Below are positions 26,991 through 35,854 of a DNA stretch of 64,000 nt, piece by piece. Location: contig NZ_JABBNU010000006.1 of assembly GCF_012926615.1 (NCBI RefSeq), positions 186,001-250,000 of the forward strand, read 5' to 3'. The notes under the pieces were generated by a model. That model did no database searches. It worked only from the letters and a program-made list of their open reading frames with translations, and was not told where the DNA came from. This DNA is from Marinigracilibium pacificum (GTDB lineage: Bacteria > Bacteroidota > Bacteroidia > Cytophagales > Cyclobacteriaceae). A program made the position numbers and the translations under genes. How positions within the stretch are numbered: the first letter of the stretch is position 1; each line of letters begins with the position of its first letter.

Positions 26991-28253
26991 CTAAAAGTAG
27001 AATCCGACATTAATATTAAATCGTGTGTTAAACGGTGGACTGTCATCTAATCGATTGATCTCTCCCTGATCAGTTTCTTCACCAGGGGCAAATCCAATAT
27101 TTTCGCCTCGACCGGTGCTCAGGGCAGTTCCTCCAAAAGAATCACTTAACCAAGGTTGATTTATACCAGATGCAATATCAAAATATGCATAGACAAAGCC
27201 GGCGGTCACCAGAAAACCCAAAACATTATGTTGAGTATCTATGAATGAAAACTCCTGACCAGAGATGTTGATTTTTCCAGACTTAAACATATAACTGTAA
27301 TCTTCATAAAATGTTAAAGATTCGATTGGTCCCCAGTTTACCGGTTGATGAAATGAAAGACCTATTGATAGTATAGTAGCTTCTTTTGCAGCCTGGTATG
27401 TGCCAAATCCATAGGCCCCCATATTAATATAGTCAACGATCTTAGTGCCTTCATCATTTTTTATGTCTGTGTAATTATAATATGTGCCTTGAAGTTTTAT
27501 GTTCATTTTCTTTCCAAGGTCTATTGAAGAATGGGCTGAAAACGCATAATGTGGTGTGCTTTCGTCAATGTTTGAATTGTAAATTTGTCCCACTTCAAAA
27601 GATAACCCTCCAGTGATTGAATTTGTAATATCTGCTTCCATCCAGATATTTGCTTGATTCCTTTCCTTGTTACCATTATAACCGTCAAGAGGAATAACAT
27701 CATATGAATATCGGGCCGATGTATAACTTCCATATTCCGGGTCTGACTGGCCTCGCGGCTCTGCCATAATGAAGTATGCTATTTTCCATCTGAAATTACC
27801 GGAATCGGATATATGTGATAACTTAATTCCTGTATCATAATCATCTTCAAGTCCAACGTAGTAAGGTAATTGAAACCACCATGAATTCCCTAAATATGGA
27901 AGCATTCCAAATGGTTTTTGAGTGATACCTAATTCCAGACTATATTGACTGTTGAAATCATAGCTTAGGTATCCTTTTTTAAGAAAATGACAGTTAAAGC
28001 CCGGATAAACACGATATTCATAGTCAAATCCGATTCCTTTCGCTTTTCCATCAACTTCAAATCTTAATACATCCCAGAAAATGCCATTTCTATTTTCAGT
28101 AGGTAGTTTAAATGTATTACCCTCATAGATTGTGAACATAGTGTTAAACCGGACTGCACCACCAAGATTGATATAAGTTGTGTCTTTGTATTGACTAAAT
28201 ATCAATGATGGAATACAAAGCAATAAGATCATTACTGAATACAGATGCTTCAT
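26991..28253 (-). CDS. Outer-membrane beta-barrel, porin-like
   Basis: 420-residue exported protein: signal peptide ending LIFSQ, then many amphipathic beta strands and a terminal aromatic (GFYF) typical of barrel proteins. Segments such as LELGITQKPFGMLPYLG and LRFEVDGKAKGIGFDYEYRV resemble phosphate-selective porin O/P-like barrels. Its stop abuts the BCCT gene, so it is the first gene of the porin/BCCT/Usp operon. It probably provides outer-membrane passage for the BCCT substrate. The barrel call is firm; the named family is tentative. Confidence 0.78.
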   Translation of the reverse strand: MKHLYSVMILLLCIPSLIFSQYKDTTYINLGGAVRFNTMFTIYEGNTFKLPTENRNGIFWDVLRFEVDGKAKGIGFDYEYRVYPGFNCHFLKKGYLSYDFNSQYSLELGITQKPFGMLPYLGNSWWFQLPYYVGLEDDYDTGIKLSHISDSGNFRWKIAYFIMAEPRGQSDPEYGSYTSARYSYDVIPLDGYNGNKERNQANIWMEADITNSITGGLSFEVGQIYNSNIDESTPHYAFSAHSSIDLGKKMNIKLQGTYYNYTDIKNDEGTKIVDYINMGAYGFGTYQAAKEATILSIGLSFHQPVNWGPIESLTFYEDYSYMFKSGKINISGQEFSFIDTQHNVLGFLVTAGFVYAYFDIASGINQPWLSDSFGGTALSTGRGENIGFAPGEETDQGEINRLDDSPPFNTRFNINVGFYF

Positions 28254-28533
28254 TATATTATGTGTTTTATTACACCATAAGACTATATTTTATTGGCTAT
28301 GGAGTCTGATATTAGCCAAATTGTGGTGGTAAACTATGATGAATATGCTTCTTTATAATTTAACCCAAAAATGTGTGAAATGCCATTTAAAATAGCAGTA
28401 ATTGCTTTAAATGATTTGTTGATTTATCAAGTTTTGGATAGGTATGATTTCAATAATTAGTGGGTTACATCTGTTAGTAGTTGTTGTATTAACATGAAAT
28501 TCATTGATTATATTTTTTTACCGATTTACAACT

Positions 28534-29520
28534 ATGAATATTTCAAACAATAATCAAAAACTCGAAGATTTAAGTATATATGGTCTTGATTGGGGCGTAT
28601 TTCTCCGACATGATATGGAAGGTCCAATAAGTCCATTTATGTATCTTGAAGATAGTAATGGAAAAAAACTGACCCGAATGCTAATGGCAGAAGGCAATCC
28701 GGTAGAGTTTGCACAAAAGGTATTAGAAAAAGAAGAAAAACCATTCGAAAGGTTTGTTATTGGGTACGAAGGTTTTTTAAGAGATGATAATGATTCTCGA
28801 GTTGACGCAATTATTGTTGAAGCATATGATGTCACTCAAGAAAAAGGTATAAGGCTTGCTCAGCAATTTCAACCAAAGGAAAATGGAGGATTTAAGAAAA
28901 TTGATAAAGTCAATTTTTTGGGCAATCCGGATTTGATATTAGCTAAGAAAAGTATTGAATCGATTAATTATGAATCTGAGGATATTGGCTTTTCGGGTGT
29001 AAGCATGCAGGAAAAGGAGAGTCAGTTAACTTCATTTATGGGGGTATTTACTCATGTGAACCCTAGTTTAATTGCGAGTGGGATTAAAAGGTATATCAGG
29101 GCAAAAATTGCTGACCCAAAAAATATAGATTTTAGTGGGAAGTTTAGAGTTATTATTACTCCGGTAGAGAATATGTTTATGGATTTTCTAAAGTTTTTAG
29201 TTAGAAATTCTATATCTGAGGAACTAAATGTTGATGAATGCCTAAGGTGGAGTGAGTCCACAGGTCGAATTATTGAAGTGGAATGTAAATATGGGGAAGA
29301 AGAGTTATTTACAATTACTTCTCAAAATGATTTAAAACAGAAATCAGAATCGGAAGCAAATGATCAATCTGGAAATAAGGAGTTTGGATATAAACATTTG
29401 TCAAACGAAGATCTGGATAAGGAATTTGCAAGGATAATTTCAATAACAAATGCCAGGGCAAATACAGATGCTCTAATGAGGATGAGTGAACTGATGAAGG
29501 TTAATAAAGAGAGGGGTTGA
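28534..29520 (+). CDS. Hypothetical cytosolic protein, unrecognised
   Basis: 328-residue protein without signal peptide or membrane segment. ATG at 28534 gives a natural start; an upstream in-frame TTG would add a hydrophobic stretch that looks accidental. The sequence is acidic and lysine-rich. A region near residues 60-115 (GNPVEFAQKVL, FERFVIGYEGFLRD, RVDAIIVEAYDVTQ) reads as a mixed alpha/beta domain, and the C-terminal ~60 residues are helical and Asn/Glu-rich. I do not recognise a family. It stands alone, with poorly conserved-looking flanks of about 280 and 330 bp. Coding appearance (codon use, frame length) is good. Confidence 0.7.
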   Translation: MNISNNNQKLEDLSIYGLDWGVFLRHDMEGPISPFMYLEDSNGKKLTRMLMAEGNPVEFAQKVLEKEEKPFERFVIGYEGFLRDDNDSRVDAIIVEAYDVTQEKGIRLAQQFQPKENGGFKKIDKVNFLGNPDLILAKKSIESINYESEDIGFSGVSMQEKESQLTSFMGVFTHVNPSLIASGIKRYIRAKIADPKNIDFSGKFRVIITPVENMFMDFLKFLVRNSISEELNVDECLRWSESTGRIIEVECKYGEEELFTITSQNDLKQKSESEANDQSGNKEFGYKHLSNEDLDKEFARIISITNARANTDALMRMSELMKVNKERG

Positions 29521-29847
29521 GATACCATCAAACAGAAATAAAACTGGTAATTCTACTTATACAAAATCTTCTGATGATAAAAGTAAAGGTAAGGGTTGTA
29601 CAACTGTATAGTGGTTAATCTTTATTATAGAATTAATTTTGAGAATTGCAATTGCAGTTTTTAGCTAAACTAAATTTGAAATAAAATATTTTGCCTGGGA
29701 ATATTATCCAGACTTTTTTTTGTAAAAAGCTGAGTTTAAATTGAATATCAATTAGGATTCAGTTTTATGCATAATAAAGCTTTCGGATGGAGTTTAAATT
29801 GAATAATTTCGACCTACTTTTTTAGGAATTATTACGAATTAAGAGAC
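29521..29847. other. Intergenic stretch without a gene, contains a 16-bp direct repeat
   Basis: About 327 bp of AT-rich DNA with no convincing reading frame. A 16-bp sequence GAGTTTAAATTGAATA occurs twice, at 29732-29747 and 29790-29805, 58 bp apart. It probably holds the promoter for the lipoprotein genes at 29848 and 31152. I saw no terminator or RNA gene. Confidence 0.5.
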
Positions 29848-30057
29848 ATGAGATTTTTTTACTTTTTACCACTACTATTTATTCTTACGGCATGCCCGTT
29901 TTCATCTGATGAGGATATTGCACCTCAAGTAGACACACGGCCTGTCAGGTTTGTTGAAGGTGCTGATACCACTACTATTAAAATTAGTGATACAGAATCA
30001 TTTAACCTGAACAACTTTCTGGTGTGTTTTGAGCAGATAGTCGAGGATGATTATTAT
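29848..30057 (+). repeat. 210-bp gene-head repeat, copy 1
   Basis: Nearly identical coding repeat shared with 31152-31361. It covers signal peptide, lipobox and head (70 residues, two amino-acid differences), while the nucleotide differences are mostly at third codon positions. Similarity drops abruptly after it. Confidence 0.85.
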
Positions 30058-31083
30058 CAGATTTTAGCTCTTGATCATACTTATAACGGTAGCAAAATTC
30101 TTAATTCCCTTTACACTAATCAGTATTTAAAGCCATATATATTTAGTTATAATCAATTTGACTATGTATATCAAAATGAAATCATAACTGCGGTAAATAG
30201 TTCACATGATAATTTCTATAATTTTAAATTCGATATAGATGGATTGATCAAAGAATATACTCGTGGACTTAAGGGGAATGAATATAATTATAATGTAGAA
30301 TATGATAAATACAAAAATGTCATTTCTGAAACCGACGGTATAACTGATTATTTGCGGTTTTATGATGATTCAAATAATATTGTCAGATGGAATATGAATG
30401 GCGGAGCCTATATATTATATGAGTATTCAGATAACAGGCCAACTAAATCTACACGTTATGATCCACAGGATAAGCCATTTACAAAAACTGAAATGAATTA
30501 TAATGAAAGAGGTCAAATCATAGGAGAAGATCTATTCTGGTATTACGAAGATGGCACCTTTTCGTATAGTAAAAAGGAATTTGAATACTTAACCGATACA
30601 TTGATATTTATCACTTATGCTAATGATATAGCTGATAATAGTATAATTGTTGGAGTGTCAGGTAAAAAGAATTACAACCTGAATAGTGAATTGGTTAAAA
30701 AGGAAAGTTTTATAACTAACACCTATTATATTAAGGATAATTTACCTCTGGCATTATCAGAAACATACTTTACTCCTTCCGGTGAAAGTCATTATAAAAT
30801 GGAAATTCTTGAAATGGATGGAGAAAATAGAAGTTTACTAGGGTATGTGGAGGTGGATGTTCGTCAAAGTGGTAATGCGAATTATACAAAAACTGCGACT
30901 TTCAGGGATGCAAATGGAGAATTTATCAATACAATTGAATATTCAGATTCAGTTGATCCGAATAATTATACTTATCAGTTTAAAGATATTAAAGGTAGTG
31001 TAATAGATGAGACGAATGTCCCGTACTGGATAATTAGTTCAGTTAAAGAATTATTTTTTATTCCAGAATTTAATAAGCTATAA
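29848..31083 (+). CDS. YD-repeat-like lipoprotein, tandem copy 1
   Basis: 411-residue lipoprotein (MRFFYFLPLLFILTAC, Cys16). The first 70 residues differ from those at 31152 at only two positions (48 and 66). They include the head VEGADTTTIKISDTESFNL, also present at 16505. The remaining ~340 residues diverge strongly from the second copy but keep the layout: Tyr-rich repeats such as FDIDGLIKEYTRG and YNERGQIIGEDLFWY, then DANGEFINTI and a DETNVPYWI tail. No catalytic motif is seen. Function is unknown. The sharp change from identical head to variable body suggests recombination or strong selection on the exposed part. Confidence 0.78.
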   Translation: MRFFYFLPLLFILTACPFSSDEDIAPQVDTRPVRFVEGADTTTIKISDTESFNLNNFLVCFEQIVEDDYYQILALDHTYNGSKILNSLYTNQYLKPYIFSYNQFDYVYQNEIITAVNSSHDNFYNFKFDIDGLIKEYTRGLKGNEYNYNVEYDKYKNVISETDGITDYLRFYDDSNNIVRWNMNGGAYILYEYSDNRPTKSTRYDPQDKPFTKTEMNYNERGQIIGEDLFWYYEDGTFSYSKKEFEYLTDTLIFITYANDIADNSIIVGVSGKKNYNLNSELVKKESFITNTYYIKDNLPLALSETYFTPSGESHYKMEILEMDGENRSLLGYVEVDVRQSGNANYTKTATFRDANGEFINTIEYSDSVDPNNYTYQFKDIKGSVIDETNVPYWIISSVKELFFIPEFNKL

Positions 31084-31151
31084 TTTTACATATAAGCCAA
31101 CCGTATTTGATTATCAAAAATTAGTGATAAACTTTTTAGCAACAGAACATA

Positions 31152-31361
31152 ATGAGATTTTTTTACTTTTTACCACTACTTTTTATCCTTACTGCATGTC
31201 CTTTTTCATCTGATGAGGATATTGCACCTCAAGTTGATACCCGGCCTGTCAGGTTTGTTGAAGGTGCTGATACCACAACAATTAAAATCAGCAATACCGA
31301 ATCTTTTAACCTGAATAACTTTCTTGTCTGCTTTGAGCAGATAGTTGGTGATGACTATTAT
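31152..31361 (+). repeat. 210-bp gene-head repeat, copy 2
   Basis: Second copy of the repeat at 29848-30057, in the same orientation and 1304 bp away. The start codons coincide with the repeat starts. Confidence 0.85.
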
Positions 31362-32360
31362 ATGGTTTACGGGTTGGAGCATACCTTTGAAAATGAGAAA
31401 GTACTATCTTCACTGTACCTTCATCAGTATAAAAAGCCTTATAACAAGAAGGACAGAGTTTATGAATATACATATGATGAGTCCGGTGTAATTACGATGG
31501 CCTCTAACTCATATGAGAAGTATTATGATTTTGAATTTGATGAACAAGGGCTGATAACTTCTTATACAAAGCTTGGGCATAGTGGAAATGTAAGTACTTA
31601 TGATCTTGAATATGACAAATACTTAAATATAATATCAGATTACAACAGTGAGTATACTGGTCCTAAAAGCTATACTCGAATTTATGATGAAAATAACAAT
31701 CTGATAAAGTGGGGGGAAGAAGGATATTATATCTCAATTGAATATGACAATTATAACCGACCAATAATTGTAACAGTATTTAATAAAGAAGTAGCCCAAT
31801 GGAGAATAAACCTTAGTTATAACAATAATAATCAGTTGATTGAAGAAAAGGTGACTTATTTTGACAGGCCAGACAATGTTTCAAAATATGAATTCGAATA
31901 TTTAGAAGATCAGGCAAAAAGGATTTCTTATATATTTTTTGAAAATGAATTTTATATATCCACGGTGATTACCTATAATGTTGATTTGGAAGTTACATCT
32001 TATTCTAGCTATTCTGATAAATATATTTCTGAAAGTACTTTTTTTAACTCCTCTGGGGAAAGAGATTTTAAGGTAACTATCTATGATCGACAAAATGATT
32101 TGAATATTATAGGTTATGGAATTTCTACAGTCGATCAACAAGTTGATGCCAGGTACACTAAAGAAGGGAATATTTATAATGCAAATGGTGATTTGTTATA
32201 TAGGGTAATCTTTGATGATTTGCAGTTAGAAACTCCGAATCCATATCCAAAAGCTTATTATGATAGTAACAATGTGGAAGTTCCTTCTTGGGGTGTTTCA
32301 GAATGGGTTAGTGATTGTGCTGTTAATTTGTATATGAAGTTTGTCATTACAAATTTTTAA
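31152..32360 (+). CDS. YD-repeat-like lipoprotein, tandem copy 2
   Basis: 402-residue paralogue of the preceding gene, 68 bp downstream and probably cotranscribed. Signal, lipobox Cys16 and head are almost identical to copy 1. The body has its own Tyr-rich repeats (YTYDESGVITMASN, FDEQGLITSYTKL, YDENNNLIKWGEE, FNSSGERDFKVT) and ends NANGDLLYRVI, then NNVEVPSWG. Many repeats fit the pattern Y-D-x-x-x-x-I-x, like YD/RHS repeats. Outer-membrane attachment is expected from the lipobox. Function is unknown. The unit ends at the terminator at 32390. Confidence 0.78.
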   Translation: MRFFYFLPLLFILTACPFSSDEDIAPQVDTRPVRFVEGADTTTIKISNTESFNLNNFLVCFEQIVGDDYYMVYGLEHTFENEKVLSSLYLHQYKKPYNKKDRVYEYTYDESGVITMASNSYEKYYDFEFDEQGLITSYTKLGHSGNVSTYDLEYDKYLNIISDYNSEYTGPKSYTRIYDENNNLIKWGEEGYYISIEYDNYNRPIIVTVFNKEVAQWRINLSYNNNNQLIEEKVTYFDRPDNVSKYEFEYLEDQAKRISYIFFENEFYISTVITYNVDLEVTSYSSYSDKYISESTFFNSSGERDFKVTIYDRQNDLNIIGYGISTVDQQVDARYTKEGNIYNANGDLLYRVIFDDLQLETPNPYPKAYYDSNNVEVPSWGVSEWVSDCAVNLYMKFVITNF

Positions 32361-32389
32361 AAAGGAAAATGTATTACTCAAATAATACG

Positions 32390-32421
32390 AAGGTTCAATC
32401 AACTATGATTGAACCTTTTTT
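32390..32421 (+). terminator. Terminator after the tandem lipoproteins
   Basis: A 12-bp perfect stem (32390-32401 and 32406-32417) with a 4-nt loop is followed by T residues. It lies 29 bp after the stop. Confidence 0.92.
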
Positions 32422-32442
32422 ATTATATTAAATCAAAAACTC

Positions 32443-32823
32443 ATGTCACCATCACCAACACCACAATCATGGATCAGCTGGTTTGAAATACCAGTGGATG
32501 ACCTCCAGCGTGCAAAATCTTTCTACGAAGCTATTCTTGATATTTCCATTGAAATAGAAGACTTCGGTGATTTTAAAATGGGAATTTTCCCTCACGATAA
32601 AATAGGAGGGGCCCTTGTACAAAATGAATATTATAAAACCGGACCCGCAGGGCCTTTAATATATTTAAATGTCAATCCTGATTTGGAAATTGTTCAGGAA
32701 AGGATTGAGGCTGCCGGAGGCACCTTAATGATTCATAAAAGGCAAATTTCACCTGAGCATGGATATATGGCGGTGTTTTCTGATACCGAGGGCAACCGGA
32801 TTGCGCTTCATTCTGATAATTAA
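32443..32823 (+). CDS. VOC-family (glyoxalase-like) protein
   Basis: 126-residue cytosolic protein with the paired beta-alpha-beta-beta-beta modules of the vicinal oxygen chelate superfamily. Visible features are SWFEIPVDDLQRAKSFYEAIL at the start, GGALVQNE in the middle, LIYLNVNPDLE opening the second module, and GYMAVFSDTEGNRIALHS at the end, where a metal-ligand Glu or His would usually lie. The typical first-module His ligand is not evident, so metal binding is uncertain. Single gene with short flanks; substrate unknown. Confidence 0.85.
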   Translation: MSPSPTPQSWISWFEIPVDDLQRAKSFYEAILDISIEIEDFGDFKMGIFPHDKIGGALVQNEYYKTGPAGPLIYLNVNPDLEIVQERIEAAGGTLMIHKRQISPEHGYMAVFSDTEGNRIALHSDN

Positions 32824-32906
32824 ACTAAATGTTAAGTTTTTTAACTTAAACATTAGTTTTATTAATTAGGTTTTAGTTAGTTTATGGAAATAAATCTATC
32901 TAAACC

Positions 32907-33833
32907 ATGAAAAGAACATTATCTGTAATTTTATTATTTGCTGTTTTTATTCCAGTTTATTCACAATCTTTCAACGAGTTAATAGCTGATGCTGGTAAAA
33001 AGTATGATGATAAAGAGTATTTAGAGTCGGCTGACCTATATGCTAAAGCACTGGAGTTAGAAACAGGAACTTCATCTCATTATTATAATGCAGCTTGCTC
33101 ACATGCTCTTGCTGGGAAATCAGATAAAGCCATAAGTTTTCTTCTAAAGGCTATTGATACAGGGTGGAAGGATGCCTCCTGGATGAAGCGAGATGAAGAC
33201 CTGAAATCAATTCATGATCATGAAAAATGGGATTCAATAGTCGAAAAAGCCTTGGCTAATAAAGCTGAATACGAAAAGGACTTTGACAAGGAACTTCAGG
33301 CACAACTAGAAAGAATTTATGTTGAAGATCAAATGCTAAGACATCTTTTGGAACCTGCTGAAGAAAAATTTGGTACAGACTCAGATGAGATGAAATACTT
33401 TTGGTCATTAATGCAAGCAGAGGATAAGAAGCTTGAGAAGGAAGTAGTTGAAATTATTGAAAAACATGGTTGGGTTGGAAAAAGCCTGGTTGGAGGAAAG
33501 GCAAATACAGCTTTGTGGTTAGTGATTCAGCATGCTCCACTGGAAATTCAGGAAAAGTACATTCCCTTAATGACTGAATCGGTTAAAAAAGGTGAGTCAT
33601 CTGGGAGTCAATTAGCTTTGCTTGTTGATAGAATTGAAATGAGAAATGGACGCCCTCAAATTTATGGTTCTCAAATTACCACCAATAATGAAACAGGGGA
33701 AACTCAGGTTCATGAACTTGTCGATCCTGCTAATGTTAATAAGCGTAGAGCTGAGGTTGGATTGGGGCCATTAGAAGATTATGCCAGAAGATTTGGAATT
33801 GATTGGAGTCCTGAGTCTGATTCAAATGATTAA
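32907..33833 (+). CDS. Exported TPR protein with DUF6624-like domain
   Basis: 308-residue protein with a signal peptide ending VYSQ. Residues about 25-110 form TPR-like helices (KKYDDKEYLESADLYAKALEL, YYNAACSHALAGKSDKAI). Residues about 125-300 match the DUF6624 pattern, with DQMLRHLLEP, HGWVGKSLVGGKAN, FVIQHA-type LWLVIQHAPLE, and the closing VNKRRAEVGLGPLEDYARRFG. The function of the domain is unknown. It is a single-gene unit with a terminator close behind. Extracytoplasmic location is inferred from the signal peptide. Confidence 0.8.
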   Translation: MKRTLSVILLFAVFIPVYSQSFNELIADAGKKYDDKEYLESADLYAKALELETGTSSHYYNAACSHALAGKSDKAISFLLKAIDTGWKDASWMKRDEDLKSIHDHEKWDSIVEKALANKAEYEKDFDKELQAQLERIYVEDQMLRHLLEPAEEKFGTDSDEMKYFWSLMQAEDKKLEKEVVEIIEKHGWVGKSLVGGKANTALWLVIQHAPLEIQEKYIPLMTESVKKGESSGSQLALLVDRIEMRNGRPQIYGSQITTNNETGETQVHELVDPANVNKRRAEVGLGPLEDYARRFGIDWSPESDSND

Positions 33834-33875
33834 TTAATTGATTCCATCAAAAGGAATTTAAATAAATTGAATAAG

Positions 33876-33905
33876 CCCGATCATTATATTAATGATCGGG
33901 TTTTT
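33876..33905 (+). terminator. Terminator after the TPR/DUF6624 gene
   Basis: An 11-bp stem (33876-33886 and 33890-33900) with a 3-nt loop is followed by TTTTTG. Confidence 0.9.
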
Positions 33906-33947
33906 GTTTCATTTTATTTAAATTGGCATTTTTAAAATTACTCTGTA

Positions 33948-35141
33948 GTGCAAAAGAAGATTGGAATAGTAGTAGACAATGATTTTGATTATGATGTAAG
34001 AGTCCAAAAGGAGGTTCGAGTTCTGACTGAAGCTGGATATGATGTTTATGTGCTTTGTTTCTCCTTTGAAGGGAAAACGACTAAAAGTTATGATGAAATA
34101 ACTGTTGACAGGATCTCAATTTCTGACAAAAAGAAAAATATTTTGTATTTTTTTAATGTTCGACTTCCTTTTTACAGACAATTATGGTCAGTAAATATTC
34201 GTCGATTTATTGAGAAATATGAGCTTACCAAGCTTCATGTACATGATCTTTATTTAGCTATGCCTGCTCGTGATGCCATCAATAAAGCTGGCAAAGATGT
34301 TATGCTCGTAGTTGATCTACACGAAAATTATCCTGATGCCCTGGTTTCATATAATTGGACAAAAGGAACCTTAAGAAATTTTCTTTCTAACCCTGATAAA
34401 TGGAAGGAATGGGAATTTAAGTATTTGAAGGCAGCAGATAAAATTGTTGTTTTAAGTGATCATTACAGAGACCAATTAATAGAAAAATACCCATCACTTA
34501 ACAAAAAATCCTTTTATGTGTACCCAAATACTATTGATATAAAGAGATTTGAAGAATTTCCAGTTGATTACAATAAACCCAGAATATTTAGTGAAGTGAC
34601 TCTTTTTTATTTTGGGGTAGTAGCAGAACGAAGGGGTGTGTTTGATGCTATTAAAGCGACAAAACAAGCTAACGATAGAGGTGCAAACGTTAGATTGTTG
34701 ATAATTGGTCCGGTTGATAATGCTGATAAAATTAAATTCAACGATATTATTACTTCAGATACATATAGCTCAGTTGTAAAATATATACCTTGGATTGATG
34801 TGTCTGAATTGCCTGATTATTTAAATATTTCTGATATATGTCTTTCACCAATTCATAAAAATCCTCAACATGAATCAGGAATTGCTAATAAGATATTTCA
34901 ATATATGTTTGGTAAGAAGCCATTAATTGTTTCTAATAGTATACCACAAATGGAATTAGTTATTGATAATAATTGTGGGTTGCATTATACAAATCAAAAT
35001 GAATTTGTAGAAGCTATTCTTACTCTTGTGAATAATCCAAAACTGAGAGATGATATGGGAATGAATGGATACAAGGCATTGGTAAACAAATATGCGTCTA
35101 GTCAGAAAGACATGGCACTTCTGGATGTATATAATGATTGA
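33948..35141 (+). CDS. Glycosyltransferase, GT4-like
   Basis: 397-residue GT-B fold glycosyltransferase. The N-terminal domain starts IGIVVDNDFDYDVRVQKEVR, a pattern common in family 4 enzymes, and the LHVHDLYLAMPA and VVDLHENYPDALV segments follow. The C-terminal nucleotide-sugar domain contains YFGVVAERRGVFDAIKA and the acidic HESGIANKIFQYM motif (EX7E-like). The start is GTG at 33948; no better ATG is in frame nearby. It does not sit in a polysaccharide cluster, so its donor and acceptor are unknown. Confidence 0.88.
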   Translation: MQKKIGIVVDNDFDYDVRVQKEVRVLTEAGYDVYVLCFSFEGKTTKSYDEITVDRISISDKKKNILYFFNVRLPFYRQLWSVNIRRFIEKYELTKLHVHDLYLAMPARDAINKAGKDVMLVVDLHENYPDALVSYNWTKGTLRNFLSNPDKWKEWEFKYLKAADKIVVLSDHYRDQLIEKYPSLNKKSFYVYPNTIDIKRFEEFPVDYNKPRIFSEVTLFYFGVVAERRGVFDAIKATKQANDRGANVRLLIIGPVDNADKIKFNDIITSDTYSSVVKYIPWIDVSELPDYLNISDICLSPIHKNPQHESGIANKIFQYMFGKKPLIVSNSIPQMELVIDNNCGLHYTNQNEFVEAILTLVNNPKLRDDMGMNGYKALVNKYASSQKDMALLDVYND

Positions 35142-35142
35142 A

Positions 35143-35823
35143 TTATAAAATTATCACTCCTATACTAAGTTCAAAACCCGTAAAATCAAATATAGCATCC
35201 TTGTAGTCTACATTGATTGTTTGAAAAGTATCCCCGGAATTACCACCGGTGTATGATCCGCTTAATGGTATATTCGCTCCCCCAAGATAGTAAATTCCTT
35301 CAAGGGAAATTCCGTATTTATTATTGGGATAAAAAACTACCTCTGCACCTCCATGGAAACCCCATCCCGGCTTCTGCTTAAAATCGATATCGCTATTGGC
35401 AACTTCCCAGTTTTCATAATTTCTTATAGCTCTGTCAATATTACCTGTATTTAGTTTTTGCCAAATATTAAAAAAACCAAATACACCACCTTTAAAATTG
35501 AAGTCCATCTGCTGTGTTTGTAAAGAAAGCATTAATTCTACAGGGACCATAACTGTAAAAGATGGTCCTGATAATGGCTTTTTACTCTCTAAAGGGAGGT
35601 CTTTGATTTGCATTCCACTCAAAAGGTATAAAGTGCCTCCGGTTTGAATTGCAAAATAATCATTAAGATCAAAGCCAAGTCCTCTTATAGAAAACGGACT
35701 GACTGGTACAGATGGGTACCCTTCTTTAGGAAAGAAATATGAAAAGGATACAGCTACATTCTGGGCTTTAGACCCAATAGAAATAAATATTAAAAGTAGA
35801 AATGCAAATACCGTCTTCTTCAT
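35143..35823 (-). CDS. Outer-membrane beta-barrel-like protein, hypothetical
   Basis: 226-residue protein with a signal peptide ending IGSKAQ, followed by short amphipathic strands (VAVSFSYFFPKEG, YFAIQTGGTLYLLSG, YGISLEGIYYLGG) and a terminal strand FTGFELSIGVIIL. This suits a small outer-membrane barrel of the OmpA/porin-like type. The ATG at 35823 (MKKTVFAFLL) is preferred to an upstream in-frame start at 35850. It is convergent with the glycosyltransferase, one base apart, and follows the MFS gene. Function unknown. Confidence 0.72.
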   Translation of the reverse strand: MKKTVFAFLLLIFISIGSKAQNVAVSFSYFFPKEGYPSVPVSPFSIRGLGFDLNDYFAIQTGGTLYLLSGMQIKDLPLESKKPLSGPSFTVMVPVELMLSLQTQQMDFNFKGGVFGFFNIWQKLNTGNIDRAIRNYENWEVANSDIDFKQKPGWGFHGGAEVVFYPNNKYGISLEGIYYLGGANIPLSGSYTGGNSGDTFQTINVDYKDAIFDFTGFELSIGVIIL

Positions 35824-35854
35824 AACAAAAAATTTTGTTGAAGTTAACAAATAT

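Noticed and set aside
16505-32360. RHS/contact-dependent toxin system
   Set aside because: YD-like repeats are present, but there is no RHS core, no C-terminal toxin, no immunity gene and all members are lipoproteins.
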